A DNA stretch of 64,000 nucleotides from Paraburkholderia sp. BCC1884 (GTDB lineage: Bacteria; Pseudomonadota; Gammaproteobacteria; Burkholderiales; Burkholderiaceae). The notes beneath the pieces are model-generated. The model did no database searches. It had not been told where the DNA came from and saw nothing but the letters and a program-made list of their open reading frames with translations. Below, piece by piece: positions 17,409-26,612 of the stretch; the first letter of the stretch is position 1; each line of letters starts with the position of its first letter. Position numbers and translations under genes: made by a program. Where the stretch lies: the NCBI RefSeq assembly GCF_900996225.1, contig NZ_CAAJGL010000090.1:310001-374000 (forward strand), in the 5' to 3' direction.

Positions 17409-17687
17409 ATGAACAAACAGGAACTGATCGACGCCGTCGCAGGACAGACGGGCGCCAGCAAGGCTCAAACCGGTGAGACGCTGGACACGTTGCTTGAGGT
17501 GATCAAGAAGTCTGTGTCGAAAGGTGACGCGGTCCAGTTGATCGGCTTCGGCAGCTTCGGTTCGGGCAAGCGCGCAGCACGTACGGGTCGTAACCCCAAG
17601 ACCGGCGAAACCATCAAGATCCCGGCAGCCAAGACCGTCAAGTTCACGGCTGGTAAGGCGTTCAAGGACGCAGTCAACAAGCGCTAA
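17409..17687 (+). CDS. hupA: HU-type nucleoid DNA-binding protein
   Basis: 92 residues, normal HU length. MNKQELIDAVAGQTGASKAQ start, the GFGSFGSGKRAARTGRNP turn and DNA-embracing arm with the intercalating Pro (residue 63 region, RNPKTGETIKIPA), and the KFTAGKAFKDAVN end. It bends and compacts DNA as a dimer and assists replication initiation, repair and recombination. Strong ribosome site AAAGGAA. It is followed by a Rho-independent terminator (17712-17735), so it is a single-gene unit. Whether it is the alpha or beta paralogue cannot be told; the symbol is tentative. Confidence 0.93.
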   Translation: MNKQELIDAVAGQTGASKAQTGETLDTLLEVIKKSVSKGDAVQLIGFGSFGSGKRAARTGRNPKTGETIKIPAAKTVKFTAGKAFKDAVNKR

Positions 17688-17711
17688 GCAGATTACTGCC
17701 CGGCAGTTGAC

Positions 17712-17735
17712 ACCCGCCAACGGCGGGTTTTTTTT
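17712..17735 (+). terminator. Rho-independent terminator of the HU gene
   Basis: ACCCGCC/GGCGGGT stem with a 3-nt loop, followed by eight T. 25 bp after the stop codon. Confidence 0.9.
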
Positions 17736-17808
17736 CGTCCGCGCAAAGCGATGAGTCGAGCGGCGACGGATGACGCGGCTCGACGTTCATGCGTACGGTG
17801 AGTGGGTT

Positions 17809-19170
17809 TTAGTCGTGGCGGTGGATGATTTCGCCGTGGCCATGATCGTCGCCGTGGCCGCCATGCTTGTGGCCATGATCGTGATGGTCGTGGCGGTCGT
17901 GGCTATGGCCATGCTCATGGTCGTGATCGTCGTCGTCGAAATCCCACGCCGGGAACGGATCGGCGAACTGCTGCCAGCCTTGCGGCCCCAGCGCGAATTC
18001 CTCAGCGGTCAACAGGCATGCGTCGAACTTCGCCTGCCACACAGCCGGGTCGATGCCGACACCGATCATCACCAGTTCCTGACGGCGGTCGCCGATCGTC
18101 ATATCGTCTGCGTTGCCGTACCAGTCGGCGGCAATTTCGGCAGCGAGTTCATCGTCGCCATCCGGCCATTCGCTGCGATCCTGAGCCGCCCACCACATGC
18201 CCGCCGGACCGTGCCGGCAAGCGCCGCCGGCCTGCGACAGCGAACCGGCGATATCGTTGCGCGTAGCCAGCCAGAAAAAGCCTTTACTGCGCAGCACGCC
18301 CTTCCACTCCTGATGCAACAAGGCCCACAGACGCTCTGGATGAAACGGCCGGCGTGCACGGTAGATGAAATTTCCGATACCGAATTCGTCCGCCTCGCCG
18401 TGATGCGCATGACCGTGCTCGTCGTCATGTTCATGATTGAGCGACGCCAGCCAACCCGGCGCACTCGACGCTTCGTCGAAATCGAAGCGACCGGTGTTCA
18501 GGACTTCCGCGAGCGGCACCTCGCCGAAGGTGCTCGTTACCTGCACCGCGCGCGGATTGATCCGGGCGAGGATGCGTTGCAGTCGCGTGAGATCGTCCGC
18601 GCTCACCAGGTCGGCCTTGTTGACCACCAGCACATCGCAGAACTCGATCTGCTCGATCAGCAACTCGACCAGTGTGCGATCGTCTTCCTCGCCCGCGGCG
18701 ATGCCGCGTTCGGCGAGCGCGTCGGCCGAAGCGTAGTCGCGCAGGAAATTGAACGCGTCGACCACCGTCACCATCGTGTCCAGCCTTGCGATGTCCGAGA
18801 GCGAATGGCCGTCGTCGTCCACGAAGGCGAAGGTTTCCGCGATCGGCATCGGCTCGGCCACGCCGGTCGATTCGATCAGGATCGCGTCGAAGCGCTGTTC
18901 GGCGGCCAGACGCCTGATCTCGACAATCAAATCGTCGCGCAGCGTGCAGCAGATGCAGCCGTTCGACAGTTCGACGATCTTTTCTTCGACATGCGACAAC
19001 GTGGCGGCTTCGCGCACGAGGGCGGCATCGATATTGACGGCGGCCAGATCGTTGACGATCACGGCCACGCGCAAACCGGCGCGATTCGCGAGGATGTGGT
19101 TCAGGAGCGTGGTCTTGCCGGCGCCCAGAAAACCGGAGAGCACGGTGACGGGCAATAGCGGCTGGTTCAT
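17809..19170 (-). CDS. COG0523 G3E GTPase (CobW/ZigA-type metallochaperone) with His-rich tail
   Basis: 453 residues. GTPase domain with Walker A GFLGAGKTT (residues 13-21), the metal-binding CxCC motif GCICC (Cys72, 74, 75) and the base motif NKAD. A CobW C-terminal domain follows, and the last ~45 residues are mainly His and Asp. COG0523 proteins hydrolyse GTP to deliver zinc, cobalt or other metals. The His-rich tail suggests metal storage or sensing, as in UreE/HypB-type proteins. No Zur-type operator was seen by eye. It stands alone between the HU gene and a lytic transglycosylase. Confidence 0.92.
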   Translation of the reverse strand: MNQPLLPVTVLSGFLGAGKTTLLNHILANRAGLRVAVIVNDLAAVNIDAALVREAATLSHVEEKIVELSNGCICCTLRDDLIVEIRRLAAEQRFDAILIESTGVAEPMPIAETFAFVDDDGHSLSDIARLDTMVTVVDAFNFLRDYASADALAERGIAAGEEDDRTLVELLIEQIEFCDVLVVNKADLVSADDLTRLQRILARINPRAVQVTSTFGEVPLAEVLNTGRFDFDEASSAPGWLASLNHEHDDEHGHAHHGEADEFGIGNFIYRARRPFHPERLWALLHQEWKGVLRSKGFFWLATRNDIAGSLSQAGGACRHGPAGMWWAAQDRSEWPDGDDELAAEIAADWYGNADDMTIGDRRQELVMIGVGIDPAVWQAKFDACLLTAEEFALGPQGWQQFADPFPAWDFDDDDHDHEHGHSHDRHDHHDHGHKHGGHGDDHGHGEIIHRHD

Positions 19171-19313
19171 CGCAGTACGGAAAAGCTAGAGGATTGGAAG
19201 GCGTGCCGTGGCGCGCGTGCAGGGCGGCGCAGCCGGACTGACGGGCGAGCTTCGACGGCAGCACGAAGCCGCATTGTGCATCAAAAAAGAGGGAGGCCGC
19301 GTGACGGACCGGC

Positions 19314-19760
19314 TCAGTGCGCAGCCGGCATCAGATTCCACTTGCGCAGAATCGCGGCGATCTGCTGCGAATACTTGTCGCGCAGCGCCGGTGTTTCGGA
19401 GTGGTAGGCGCCGACGGCCTGCCACGTGTTGCCATACTTGTTCATCTGACGGCGCAAATGCCACGCGGCAATATAGACGTTCTTGCACGGCTCCATCAGG
19501 GTGCCCTGAGAGATGCCGTACTGGGCGAGCACCGGCAGATGGATCGAGTTGATCTGCATGACGCCGTAGTCGGTCGAGCCGTTGGCGTTCTTATGCTGGG
19601 CGTCCGGCCGGTTGTGCGACTCCTGCCACGCAATCGCGCGCAGAATCAAGGGGTTGACCTTCTGATACTTGGCGGCCTCGTCAAAGCAATCGGCGCGTGC
19701 CTGCCCTGCTGCAGCCAGCACGGCGAGTCCCACGGCGACGGTGACCAAGGCTCGTTTCAT
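19314..19760 (-). CDS. Lytic transglycosylase (SLT family), exported
   Basis: 148 residues: signal peptide (about 1-23, MKRALVTVAVGLAVLAAAGQ then ARA) and a single SLT domain with catalytic Glu47 in AIAWQESHNRPDA, then STDYGVMQINSIHLPVL and the Tyr-bearing NVYIAAWHLRR. It cuts peptidoglycan glycan strands in the periplasm. It resembles the small IagB/PilT-type transglycosylases that open the wall for secretion systems. It lies ~500 bp upstream of, and divergent from, the type II secretion genes, so a role in assembling that system is plausible but not shown. Confidence 0.9.
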   Translation of the reverse strand: MKRALVTVAVGLAVLAAAGQARADCFDEAAKYQKVNPLILRAIAWQESHNRPDAQHKNANGSTDYGVMQINSIHLPVLAQYGISQGTLMEPCKNVYIAAWHLRRQMNKYGNTWQAVGAYHSETPALRDKYSQQIAAILRKWNLMPAAH

Positions 19761-20257
19761 CGGTCAAGACCACTAAGCAAATCGCAAGAGTAAGGGTTGG
19801 TAATGGATCGCATCGGCCATACTTCAGCCGCTGACGGCCGCCGAGGCAAGCTGGCCGGGCGTTTGTGGGCGTCGGGGAAAACCCGCGTCAGCAAGCCGCA
19901 ACCGGTGGCTTGAACCGCTCGTATCATACCGGCAGGCAGACCTTCGTCAAGTTGGCTAACCGACATAAGAGTCAGAAAACGTAGCATGCATGGCCTTGCC
20001 GCCCAGACATTATTAGCTTTCAGTTGGTTAACAGAATCGGGCGACCATTAGAGTAATCGCACGGAGCCGGTCGTTTTGTGACAAATCCGACATGAAAAAC
20101 TGTTACTGTTCATTTTTTTCGGACATCGGGTGGCGAGCACCGGGGGCGATAGACGTCCACGAGGCTGGCCGGCAGACCGACAGGGCGGCGGCCTGCTTCC
20201 ATGTCCGTACGGCGTGACCGTCGACAGCTACGGCTGTCGACATCGAAACCACATTCC
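19761..20257. other. 497-bp divergent region between the transglycosylase gene and gspD
   Basis: It should contain the promoters for both sides. Seen: AT-richer stretches at 20005-20050 and 20085-20125 upstream of gspD, and a perfect 9-bp inverted repeat at 20220-20241 close to the gspD start. No gene is supported. Confidence 0.65.
20220..20241. promoter_or_regulatory. Perfect inverted repeat ahead of gspD
   Basis: GTCGACAGC-TACG-GCTGTCGAC, arms of nine bases with a 4-nt loop, ending 16 bp before the gspD ATG at 20258. It could be an operator or an mRNA hairpin just upstream of the ribosome site. Function unknown. Confidence 0.45.
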
Positions 20258-22663
20258 ATGAGAAGAAATCGTATGGCTTTGCGTCGCGTCGCAACGGCGC
20301 TGCTGGTGGCTGGATTGATCACCGCGCAGACAGCACAGGCACAGGTGACACTCAACTTCGTCAATGCCGACATCGATCAGGTGGCCAGGGCAATTGGCGC
20401 CGCGACCGGCAAAACGATCATCGTCGACCCGCGTGTCAAGGGTCAATTGAACCTCGTGTCGGAAAACGCAGTACCTGAGGATCAGGCGCTGAAGACCTTG
20501 CAATCGGCCTTGCGCATGCAGGGCTTCGCGCTGGTCCAGGACCATGGTGTATTGAAGGTGGTGCCGGAAGCCGACGCCAAGCTGCAAGGCGTGCCGACCT
20601 ACGTCGGCAACACGCCGGTTGCACGCGGCGACCAGGTGGTCACGCAAGTGTTCGTGCTGAAGAACGAGTCGGCCAACAACCTGCTGCCGGTGCTGCGTCC
20701 GCTGATCTCGCCGAACAATACAGTGGCCGCCTACCCGGCCAACAACACGATCGTCGTCACGGATTACGCCGACAACGTGCGGCGTATTGCGCAGATCATC
20801 GCGGGCGTGGATACGGCCGCGGGCCAGTCGGTCTCGGTGGTGCCGTTGAAGAACGCGAACGCGATCGACATTGCCGCGCAACTGACCAAGATGCTCGATC
20901 CGGGCGCGATCGGCAGCACCGACGCGACCCTGAAAGTGTCGATCACCGCCGACCCGCGCACCAACGCGCTGCTGATCCGCGCCTCGAACGGCGCGCGGCT
21001 GGCGGCGGCCAAGCAGTTGGCCAAAGAGCTCGACGCGCCGACCACCATGCCCGGCAACATTCACGTCGTGCCGCTGCGTAACGCGGACGCGACCAAACTC
21101 GCCAAGACCTTGCGCGGCATGCTCGGCAAGGGCGGCGATACCGGCTCGTCGGGCGGCTCGAACGACGCGAACTCGTTCAACCAGAACGGTGGTGGCAGTG
21201 GCGGCGGCCTGGGCAGCAATTCGACGGGCTCGTCCGGCACGCCGCCACTTCCGTCGGGCAGCCTCGGCAGCAGTTCGATGGCTTCGCCGATGGGCGGTAG
21301 CGGCGCGGGCGGTTCGAACGGCGGCGCAGGTAACAGCGGCCTGCTGGGCGGCGACAAGGACAAGGGCGACGACAATCAGCCTGGCGGCATGATCCAGGCG
21401 GACTCGGCCACCAACTCGCTGATCATCACGGCGTCCGACCCGGTCTATCGCAATCTGCGCGCGGTGATCGAACAACTCGACGCGCGACGCGCCCAGGTCT
21501 ACATCGAGGCGCTGATCGTCGAGCTGAACTCGAACACGAATGCCAACCTCGGCATTCAGTGGCAGGTCGCGAACAACTCGATCTACGCGGGCACCAATCT
21601 GGCGACCGGCTCCGGCAACAGCATCGTCAACCTGACGGCCGCAGCCGCGGCGAACGTGGCCACGGGCGGTCTGGCCAGCGCGGTGGGAGGCGGCGCTCTT
21701 CAGCAGGGCTTGAACGTCGGCTGGATTCACAACATTTTCGGCGTGCAGGGACTCGGTGCGCTGCTGCAAGCGTTGTCGCAGACCGCCGACGCAAACGTGC
21801 TCTCCACGCCTAACCTGATTACGCTCGACAACGAAGAAGCCAAGATCGTCGTCGGGACGAACGTGCCGATCCAGACCGGTTCGTATTCGAATCTGACGAG
21901 CAGTACCGCGACCTCGGCGTTCAATACTTATGACCGCGTCGACGTGGGCCTGACGCTGCACGTCAAGCCGCAGATCACCGACGGCGGCATTCTCAAGCTG
22001 CAGCTGTACACGGAAGACTCGGCGATCGTGAACGGCACGACCAACGCGACGACCAACCCGGCCGGCCCCGAATTCACCAAGCGTTCGATCCAGTCGACCG
22101 TGCTCGCCGACGACGGCGAGATCATCGTGCTGGGCGGCCTGATGCAGGACAACTATCAGGTCAGCAACAGCAAGGTGCCGCTGCTGGGCGACATTCCGTG
22201 GATCGGCCAGCTGTTCCGCTCGGAACAGAAGACCCGCAACAAAACCAACCTGATGGTGTTCCTGCGCCCGGTGATCCTCAACGATCGCAGCACCACGCAG
22301 GCCGTGACGTCGAACCGTTACGACTACATCCAGGGTGTGCAAGGCGCGTACAAGCAGGACAACAACCTCATCAAGGACAACGACGACCCGGTGATGCCGC
22401 CGATGCCGATCGGTCCGAGCCAGGGCGGTTCGCCGGCGATGAACCTGTTCGATCTCGACCAGATGCGCCGTCAGCAGATGACGCGTCCGCCGGTCGTCCT
22501 GCCGGCGCCGGCCAATGGCGGTGCGGTGCAGACCAATCCGGTGCCGTCGAACAATGGCGCGGTGACCACCAATCCGGTGCAGGCGTATCCCGTGCCGGGT
22601 AATAACGGCGCGGTGCAAACCAGCCCGACGCCGTCTACCGCGGCGCCTGGAGTGCGGCCGTGA
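20258..22663 (+). CDS. gspD: Type II secretion outer-membrane secretin
   Basis: 801 residues from the ATG at 20258 (MRRNRMALRRVATALLVAGL), giving a signal peptide cut after AQA. It forms the outer-membrane pore of the type II secretion system. Visible: N0 domain, then three N repeats (about 120-400) with a Gly/Ser/Asn-rich linker inside the third (about 305-395), then the secretin domain with GLNVGWIHNIFGVQ, the VPIQTGSY segment and VLADDGEIIVLGGLM. A Pro/Asn/Gly-rich tail (about 745-800) holds repeated NGAVQTNPVP-like units. The stop overlaps the gspE start by 4 bp. Confidence 0.95.
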   Translation: MRRNRMALRRVATALLVAGLITAQTAQAQVTLNFVNADIDQVARAIGAATGKTIIVDPRVKGQLNLVSENAVPEDQALKTLQSALRMQGFALVQDHGVLKVVPEADAKLQGVPTYVGNTPVARGDQVVTQVFVLKNESANNLLPVLRPLISPNNTVAAYPANNTIVVTDYADNVRRIAQIIAGVDTAAGQSVSVVPLKNANAIDIAAQLTKMLDPGAIGSTDATLKVSITADPRTNALLIRASNGARLAAAKQLAKELDAPTTMPGNIHVVPLRNADATKLAKTLRGMLGKGGDTGSSGGSNDANSFNQNGGGSGGGLGSNSTGSSGTPPLPSGSLGSSSMASPMGGSGAGGSNGGAGNSGLLGGDKDKGDDNQPGGMIQADSATNSLIITASDPVYRNLRAVIEQLDARRAQVYIEALIVELNSNTNANLGIQWQVANNSIYAGTNLATGSGNSIVNLTAAAAANVATGGLASAVGGGALQQGLNVGWIHNIFGVQGLGALLQALSQTADANVLSTPNLITLDNEEAKIVVGTNVPIQTGSYSNLTSSTATSAFNTYDRVDVGLTLHVKPQITDGGILKLQLYTEDSAIVNGTTNATTNPAGPEFTKRSIQSTVLADDGEIIVLGGLMQDNYQVSNSKVPLLGDIPWIGQLFRSEQKTRNKTNLMVFLRPVILNDRSTTQAVTSNRYDYIQGVQGAYKQDNNLIKDNDDPVMPPMPIGPSQGGSPAMNLFDLDQMRRQQMTRPPVVLPAPANGGAVQTNPVPSNNGAVTTNPVQAYPVPGNNGAVQTSPTPSTAAPGVRP

Positions 22664-24231
22664 GCACGCCGTCCACGCCGCCGTCAGCTTCGGCATCGCC
22701 GGCAGCGGCGCGTGCCGCCGCATCGACCCAGGCGGCGACGCAAGCTGGAGCGACGTCGCCGGCTGGCGCGGTCGAACGCATTGCGCCGTCAGCCGTCGCC
22801 GCGCGTCTCGTGCCCTATGGCTTTGCCCGCAGCGGTCAGATCCTGATCGCGCATCAGCATGCCGACAGCCTCGAAGTCTGGATCAGCGAACGCACCAGCG
22901 ACGCCGCGCTCGCGGAAGTCGCGCGTAACTTCGGCGCGTTGTCGGTGCTGCGCGTGCCTGCTGACGAACTCGCCCAGGCGATCAATCAGGCGTATGCGCG
23001 CCAGGACGGCAGCGCTGCGCAAGTGGTGGGTGAAGTGGAAGGCGAAGTCGATCTGTCGCGGCTGATGCAGGACATTCCCGAGGTCGAGGATCTGCTCGAG
23101 TCGGAAGACGACGCGCCGATCATCCGCATGATCAACGCGCTGCTTACGCAAGCGGCGCGCGAACAGGCGTCGGATATTCACATCGAGCCGTTCGAGAACG
23201 CCTCCGTGGTGCGCTTCCGGGTGGACGGCACCTTGCGCGATGTCGTGCGGCCGAAGAAAGCGCTGCATGGCGCGCTGATCTCGCGGATCAAGATCATGGC
23301 GCAGCTCGATATCGCCGAGAAGCGTCTGCCGCAGGATGGCCGGATCACGCTGCGCGTCGGTGGCCGTCCGGTCGACGTGCGGGTGTCGACGCTGCCGACC
23401 GGTCATGGCGAACGCGCGGTGCTGCGTCTGCTGGAAAAAGACGCGTCGCGCCTGAACCTCGAAGCGCTCGGCATGGGCGCGGACACGCTCGTCAAGTTCG
23501 ACAAGCTGATCGGCAAGCCGCACGGCATCGTGCTGGTGACCGGCCCGACCGGTTCCGGTAAAACGACCACGCTGTATGCGGCGATGTCGCGTCTGGAGAC
23601 GGCGACCACCAACATCATGACGGTCGAAGATCCGATCGAATACGACCTGTCCGGCATCGGCCAGACGCAGGTCAACGAGCGGATCGGCATGACCTTCGCG
23701 CGGGCGCTGCGCTCGATTCTGCGGCAGGACCCGGACATCATCATGATCGGTGAAATCCGCGACCTCGAAACCGCGCAGATCGCCGTGCAGGCATCGCTCA
23801 CGGGTCACCTCGTGCTGGCGACGCTGCACACCAACGACGCCGCATCCGCCGTGACGCGTTTGACCGACATGGGCGTCGAGCCGTATCTGCTGGCCTCGTC
23901 GCTGCTCGGCGTGCTGGCGCAGCGGCTCGTGCGGCGTCTGTGTCCGGTGTGCCGCGAAGAGCGTGTCGAAGAAGACGGCACGGTGCGCTGGCATCCGGTC
24001 GGTTGCGACAGGTGCGGGCAATCGGGTTATGCGGGACGGCGCGGCGTGTACGAACTGCTGTTGATCGACGACGGCATCCGCGCGTTGGTCCACCGCAATG
24101 CATCCGACGCGGAGATTCTCACCGCAGGCCGCGCGCAAGGTATGCGCACGCTGCGTGAAGATGCGGACCGTTGGCTCGAATCGGGGCTGACGTCGCTCGA
24201 AGAAGTGATCCGCGTGACGGGCGGAGCATAA
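22660..24231 (+). CDS. gspE: Type II secretion ATPase
   Basis: 523 residues from a GTG at 22660 that overlaps the gspD stop (GTGA), the usual sign of coupled translation. Cytoplasmic motor of pseudopilus assembly. N-terminal GspL-binding domain; Walker A GPTGSGKTTTL (residues 295-305), Asp box, Walker B DPDIIMIGEIRD, His box ATLHTNDAASA. The C-terminal tetracysteine zinc motif is present as CPVC plus CDRC. The first ~45 residues are Ala/Ser/Thr-rich and unlike the family core; a downstream start is possible. Confidence 0.95.
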   Translation: MSTPSTPPSASASPAAARAAASTQAATQAGATSPAGAVERIAPSAVAARLVPYGFARSGQILIAHQHADSLEVWISERTSDAALAEVARNFGALSVLRVPADELAQAINQAYARQDGSAAQVVGEVEGEVDLSRLMQDIPEVEDLLESEDDAPIIRMINALLTQAAREQASDIHIEPFENASVVRFRVDGTLRDVVRPKKALHGALISRIKIMAQLDIAEKRLPQDGRITLRVGGRPVDVRVSTLPTGHGERAVLRLLEKDASRLNLEALGMGADTLVKFDKLIGKPHGIVLVTGPTGSGKTTTLYAAMSRLETATTNIMTVEDPIEYDLSGIGQTQVNERIGMTFARALRSILRQDPDIIMIGEIRDLETAQIAVQASLTGHLVLATLHTNDAASAVTRLTDMGVEPYLLASSLLGVLAQRLVRRLCPVCREERVEEDGTVRWHPVGCDRCGQSGYAGRRGVYELLLIDDGIRALVHRNASDAEILTAGRAQGMRTLREDADRWLESGLTSLEEVIRVTGGA

Positions 24232-24235
24232 AAGC

Positions 24236-25453
24236 ATGCCGGCATTTCGTTTCGAAGCGATCGACGCGGCGGGCAAGGCGCAAAAAGGCGTGCTCGACGC
24301 GGACAGTGCGCGCGGCGCGCGGACCAATCTGCGCTCGCAAGGACTGACGCCGCTGGTCGTCGAACCCGCGGCGACGCGCACGCGCGGTGAACGCAATCAG
24401 CGTCTGTCGCTCGGGCGGCGTCTGTCGCAGCGCGAGCAGGCCATTCTCACGCGACAACTCGCGAGTCTGCTGATCGCCGGCTTGCCGCTCGACGAAGCGC
24501 TGGCTGTGCTCACCGAGCAATCGGAGCGCGATTACATTCGCGAACTGATGGCGTCGATTCGCGCGGAAGTGCTTGGCGGCCATTCGCTCGCCAATGCGCT
24601 GACGCAGCATCCGAAAGACTTCCCCGAGATTTATCGCGCGCTGGTCGCGGCCGGCGAACATACCGGCAAGCTCGGTCTCGTGCTCTCGCGTCTTGCCGAC
24701 TACATCGAGCAACGCAATGCGCTAAAGCAGAAGATCGTGCTCGCCTTCACGTATCCGGCGATCGTCACGCTCATCGCGTTCGGCATCGTCACGTTCCTGT
24801 TGAGCTATGTGGTGCCGCAGGTAGTGAACGTGTTCGCCAGCACCAAGCAGCAACTGCCCTTTCTCACCATCGTGATGATGGCCTTGTCGGGTTTCGTGCG
24901 GCACTGGTGGTGGGCGATGCTGATCGGTGTGGTGGTGCTGGTGTATCTGGTGCGCTCGATTCTCAGGCAGACCGGACCGCGCCTTGCCTTCGACCGCTGG
25001 ATTCTGACTGCCCCACTGCTCGGCAAACTGGTGCGCGGATATAACACGGTGCGCTTCGCCAGCACGCTGGGCATTCTGACGGCAGCGGGCGTGCCGATTT
25101 TGCGCGCCTTGCAGGCCGCCGCCGAAACGCTCAGCAACAACGCGATGCGCGAGAACATCGACGATGCGATCGTGCGGGTTCGCGAAGGCACGTCCTTGTC
25201 GCGAGCGCTGGGCAATACCAAGACCTTTCCGCCGGTGCTGGTGCACCTGATCCGCTCAGGCGAAGCGACTGGCGACGTCACGACCATGCTCGACCGCGCA
25301 GCCGACGGCGAGGCACGCGAGCTGGAGCGTCGCACGATGTTTCTGACGAGCCTGCTCGAACCGTTGCTGATTCTGGCGATGGGGGGTGTGGTGCTGGTGA
25401 TCGTGCTGGCAGTGATGCTGCCGATCATCGAGTTGAACAACCTGGTGCAGTAA
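24236..25453 (+). CDS. gspF: Type II secretion inner-membrane platform protein
   Basis: 405 residues, normal GspF length: start MPAFRFEAIDAAGKAQKGVL, two cytoplasmic T2SSF domains and three membrane segments (about 165-195, 215-240 and 370-400). LLIAGLPLDEALAVLTEQ and LIRSGEATGDVTTMLDRAAD are the repeated family signatures. It anchors the assembly platform next to GspE and GspL. It starts 4 bp after the gspE stop and is clearly in the same operon. Confidence 0.96.
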   Translation: MPAFRFEAIDAAGKAQKGVLDADSARGARTNLRSQGLTPLVVEPAATRTRGERNQRLSLGRRLSQREQAILTRQLASLLIAGLPLDEALAVLTEQSERDYIRELMASIRAEVLGGHSLANALTQHPKDFPEIYRALVAAGEHTGKLGLVLSRLADYIEQRNALKQKIVLAFTYPAIVTLIAFGIVTFLLSYVVPQVVNVFASTKQQLPFLTIVMMALSGFVRHWWWAMLIGVVVLVYLVRSILRQTGPRLAFDRWILTAPLLGKLVRGYNTVRFASTLGILTAAGVPILRALQAAAETLSNNAMRENIDDAIVRVREGTSLSRALGNTKTFPPVLVHLIRSGEATGDVTTMLDRAADGEARELERRTMFLTSLLEPLLILAMGGVVLVIVLAVMLPIIELNNLVQ

Positions 25454-25499
25454 AGCTGAGAAAGTCTGAGTGACGAAGGCCGCCGTAGCGACCTTCGTT

Positions 25500-25913
25500 T
25501 TAGCGTACGTAAATGGTGGGGCCTGCGGGATTGGCCGGCAGGAACACTTCGGAATGCGCGCCGTTGCGGTCGATGATGATCGAGCGGGGGCGGACTTCGG
25601 AAAGCTTGGCGCCTTGCATGAGCGCGCTGCCGAGTGAGACGGCATGCGGCGGTTCGCCGCCGACGCTGACGATCGCCGCCGCGCCTTCGCGCAAAGCAAG
25701 GATGCCGAACAGATGCACGTCCTGGTTGGCGCTGCGTGTGAGCTGACCACCGAACAGCGTGGCGGCCTGGTCGGTCGACACCTGCGCGTGGGCTGCAGCC
25801 GCGGGCAACGGCGCACCGGACATCGTGCTGAGCGTGATGACCCAGTAGGTCAGCGTCGCGCAGAACACGGCAAACAGCGCGAGCGACAGAAGGCGGATTT
25901 GGATGGCGTTCAT
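25500..25913 (-). CDS. gspC: Type II secretion protein GspC, short form, opposite orientation
   Basis: 137 residues: N-terminal inner-membrane anchor (about 8-30, LLSLALFAVFCATLTYWVI), a spacer and one homology-region domain (about 50-137, LFGILALREGAAAIVSVGGE, then RPRSIIIDRNGA). GspC links the inner-membrane platform to the secretin periplasmic domains. The C-terminal PDZ domain of E. coli-type GspC (~270 residues) is absent. It is transcribed against gspF, 46 bp from its stop, and divergent from gspG. I recall the same backward gspC in Burkholderia clusters. Confidence 0.87.
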   Translation of the reverse strand: MNAIQIRLLSLALFAVFCATLTYWVITLSTMSGAPLPAAAAHAQVSTDQAATLFGGQLTRSANQDVHLFGILALREGAAAIVSVGGEPPHAVSLGSALMQGAKLSEVRPRSIIIDRNGAHSEVFLPANPAGPTIYVR

Positions 25914-26082
25914 GCGTACATTGTACGGACTATTGTGAAAATTGCGTTGGGTTGAAACCCTTCAACACCATGACATTAAAATGACCGGCCAGGCGGAATC
26001 GATGGCACTCTGATTGCCCATCCGAGCATCCCGCGCTGGTGCAAATTTTCACCTGAATTCACCTGAAAAGAGGTAGCAAGCT

Positions 26083-26547
26083 ATGCAACTGTCGACCACA
26101 CGCCGCAGCGATATCGCGGGTCCGCGCAGCCGTCGTCAACGCGGTTTCACGCTGATTGAAATCATGGTCGTGATCGCGATTCTGGGCATTCTGGCCGCTT
26201 TGATCGTGCCGAAGATCATGAGCCGCCCGGATGAAGCACGACGCGTCGCTGCCAAGCAGGATATCGGCACGGTGATGCAGGCCTTGAAGCTGTACCGTCT
26301 CGACAATGGCCGTTATCCGACTCAGGAGCAAGGCTTGCGTGCGCTGATCGAAAAGCCGTCGACCGATCCGGTACCGAACAACTGGAAGGACGGCGGTTAT
26401 CTCGAGCGTCTGCCGAACGATCCGTGGGGCAATGCCTATCAGTATCTGAACCCGGGCGTGCATGGCGACATCGATATATTCAGCTACGGCGCGGACGGCA
26501 AACCCGGCGGCGAAGGCAACGACGCCGATGTGGGCTCATGGCAATAG
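26083..26547 (+). CDS. gspG: Type II secretion major pseudopilin
   Basis: 154 residues. Prepilin leader of 22 residues ending RG, then FTLIEIMVVIAILGILAALI with the conserved Glu at +5: cut by the prepilin peptidase, whose gene is not in this window. The C-terminal part has the calcium-binding GspG fold (NDPWGNAYQYLNPG, then GADGKPGGEGNDADVGSW). Good ribosome site (AGAGGT). Starts a second run of gsp genes (G to N) after the reversed gspC. Confidence 0.96.
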   Translation: MQLSTTRRSDIAGPRSRRQRGFTLIEIMVVIAILGILAALIVPKIMSRPDEARRVAAKQDIGTVMQALKLYRLDNGRYPTQEQGLRALIEKPSTDPVPNNWKDGGYLERLPNDPWGNAYQYLNPGVHGDIDIFSYGADGKPGGEGNDADVGSWQ

Positions 26548-26612
26548 GCGCCTCGCTTGTCGCGCCGAAAGAAGCTTCTGTGATGTCGAGTTGATCGTTC
26601 GTGGCCCGCACT

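Noticed and set aside
20228..22723. 831-codon open frame on the minus strand across gspD
   Set aside because: Antisense of a clear secretin gene. Its Arg/His-rich translation has no family features; it is a by-product of high GC.
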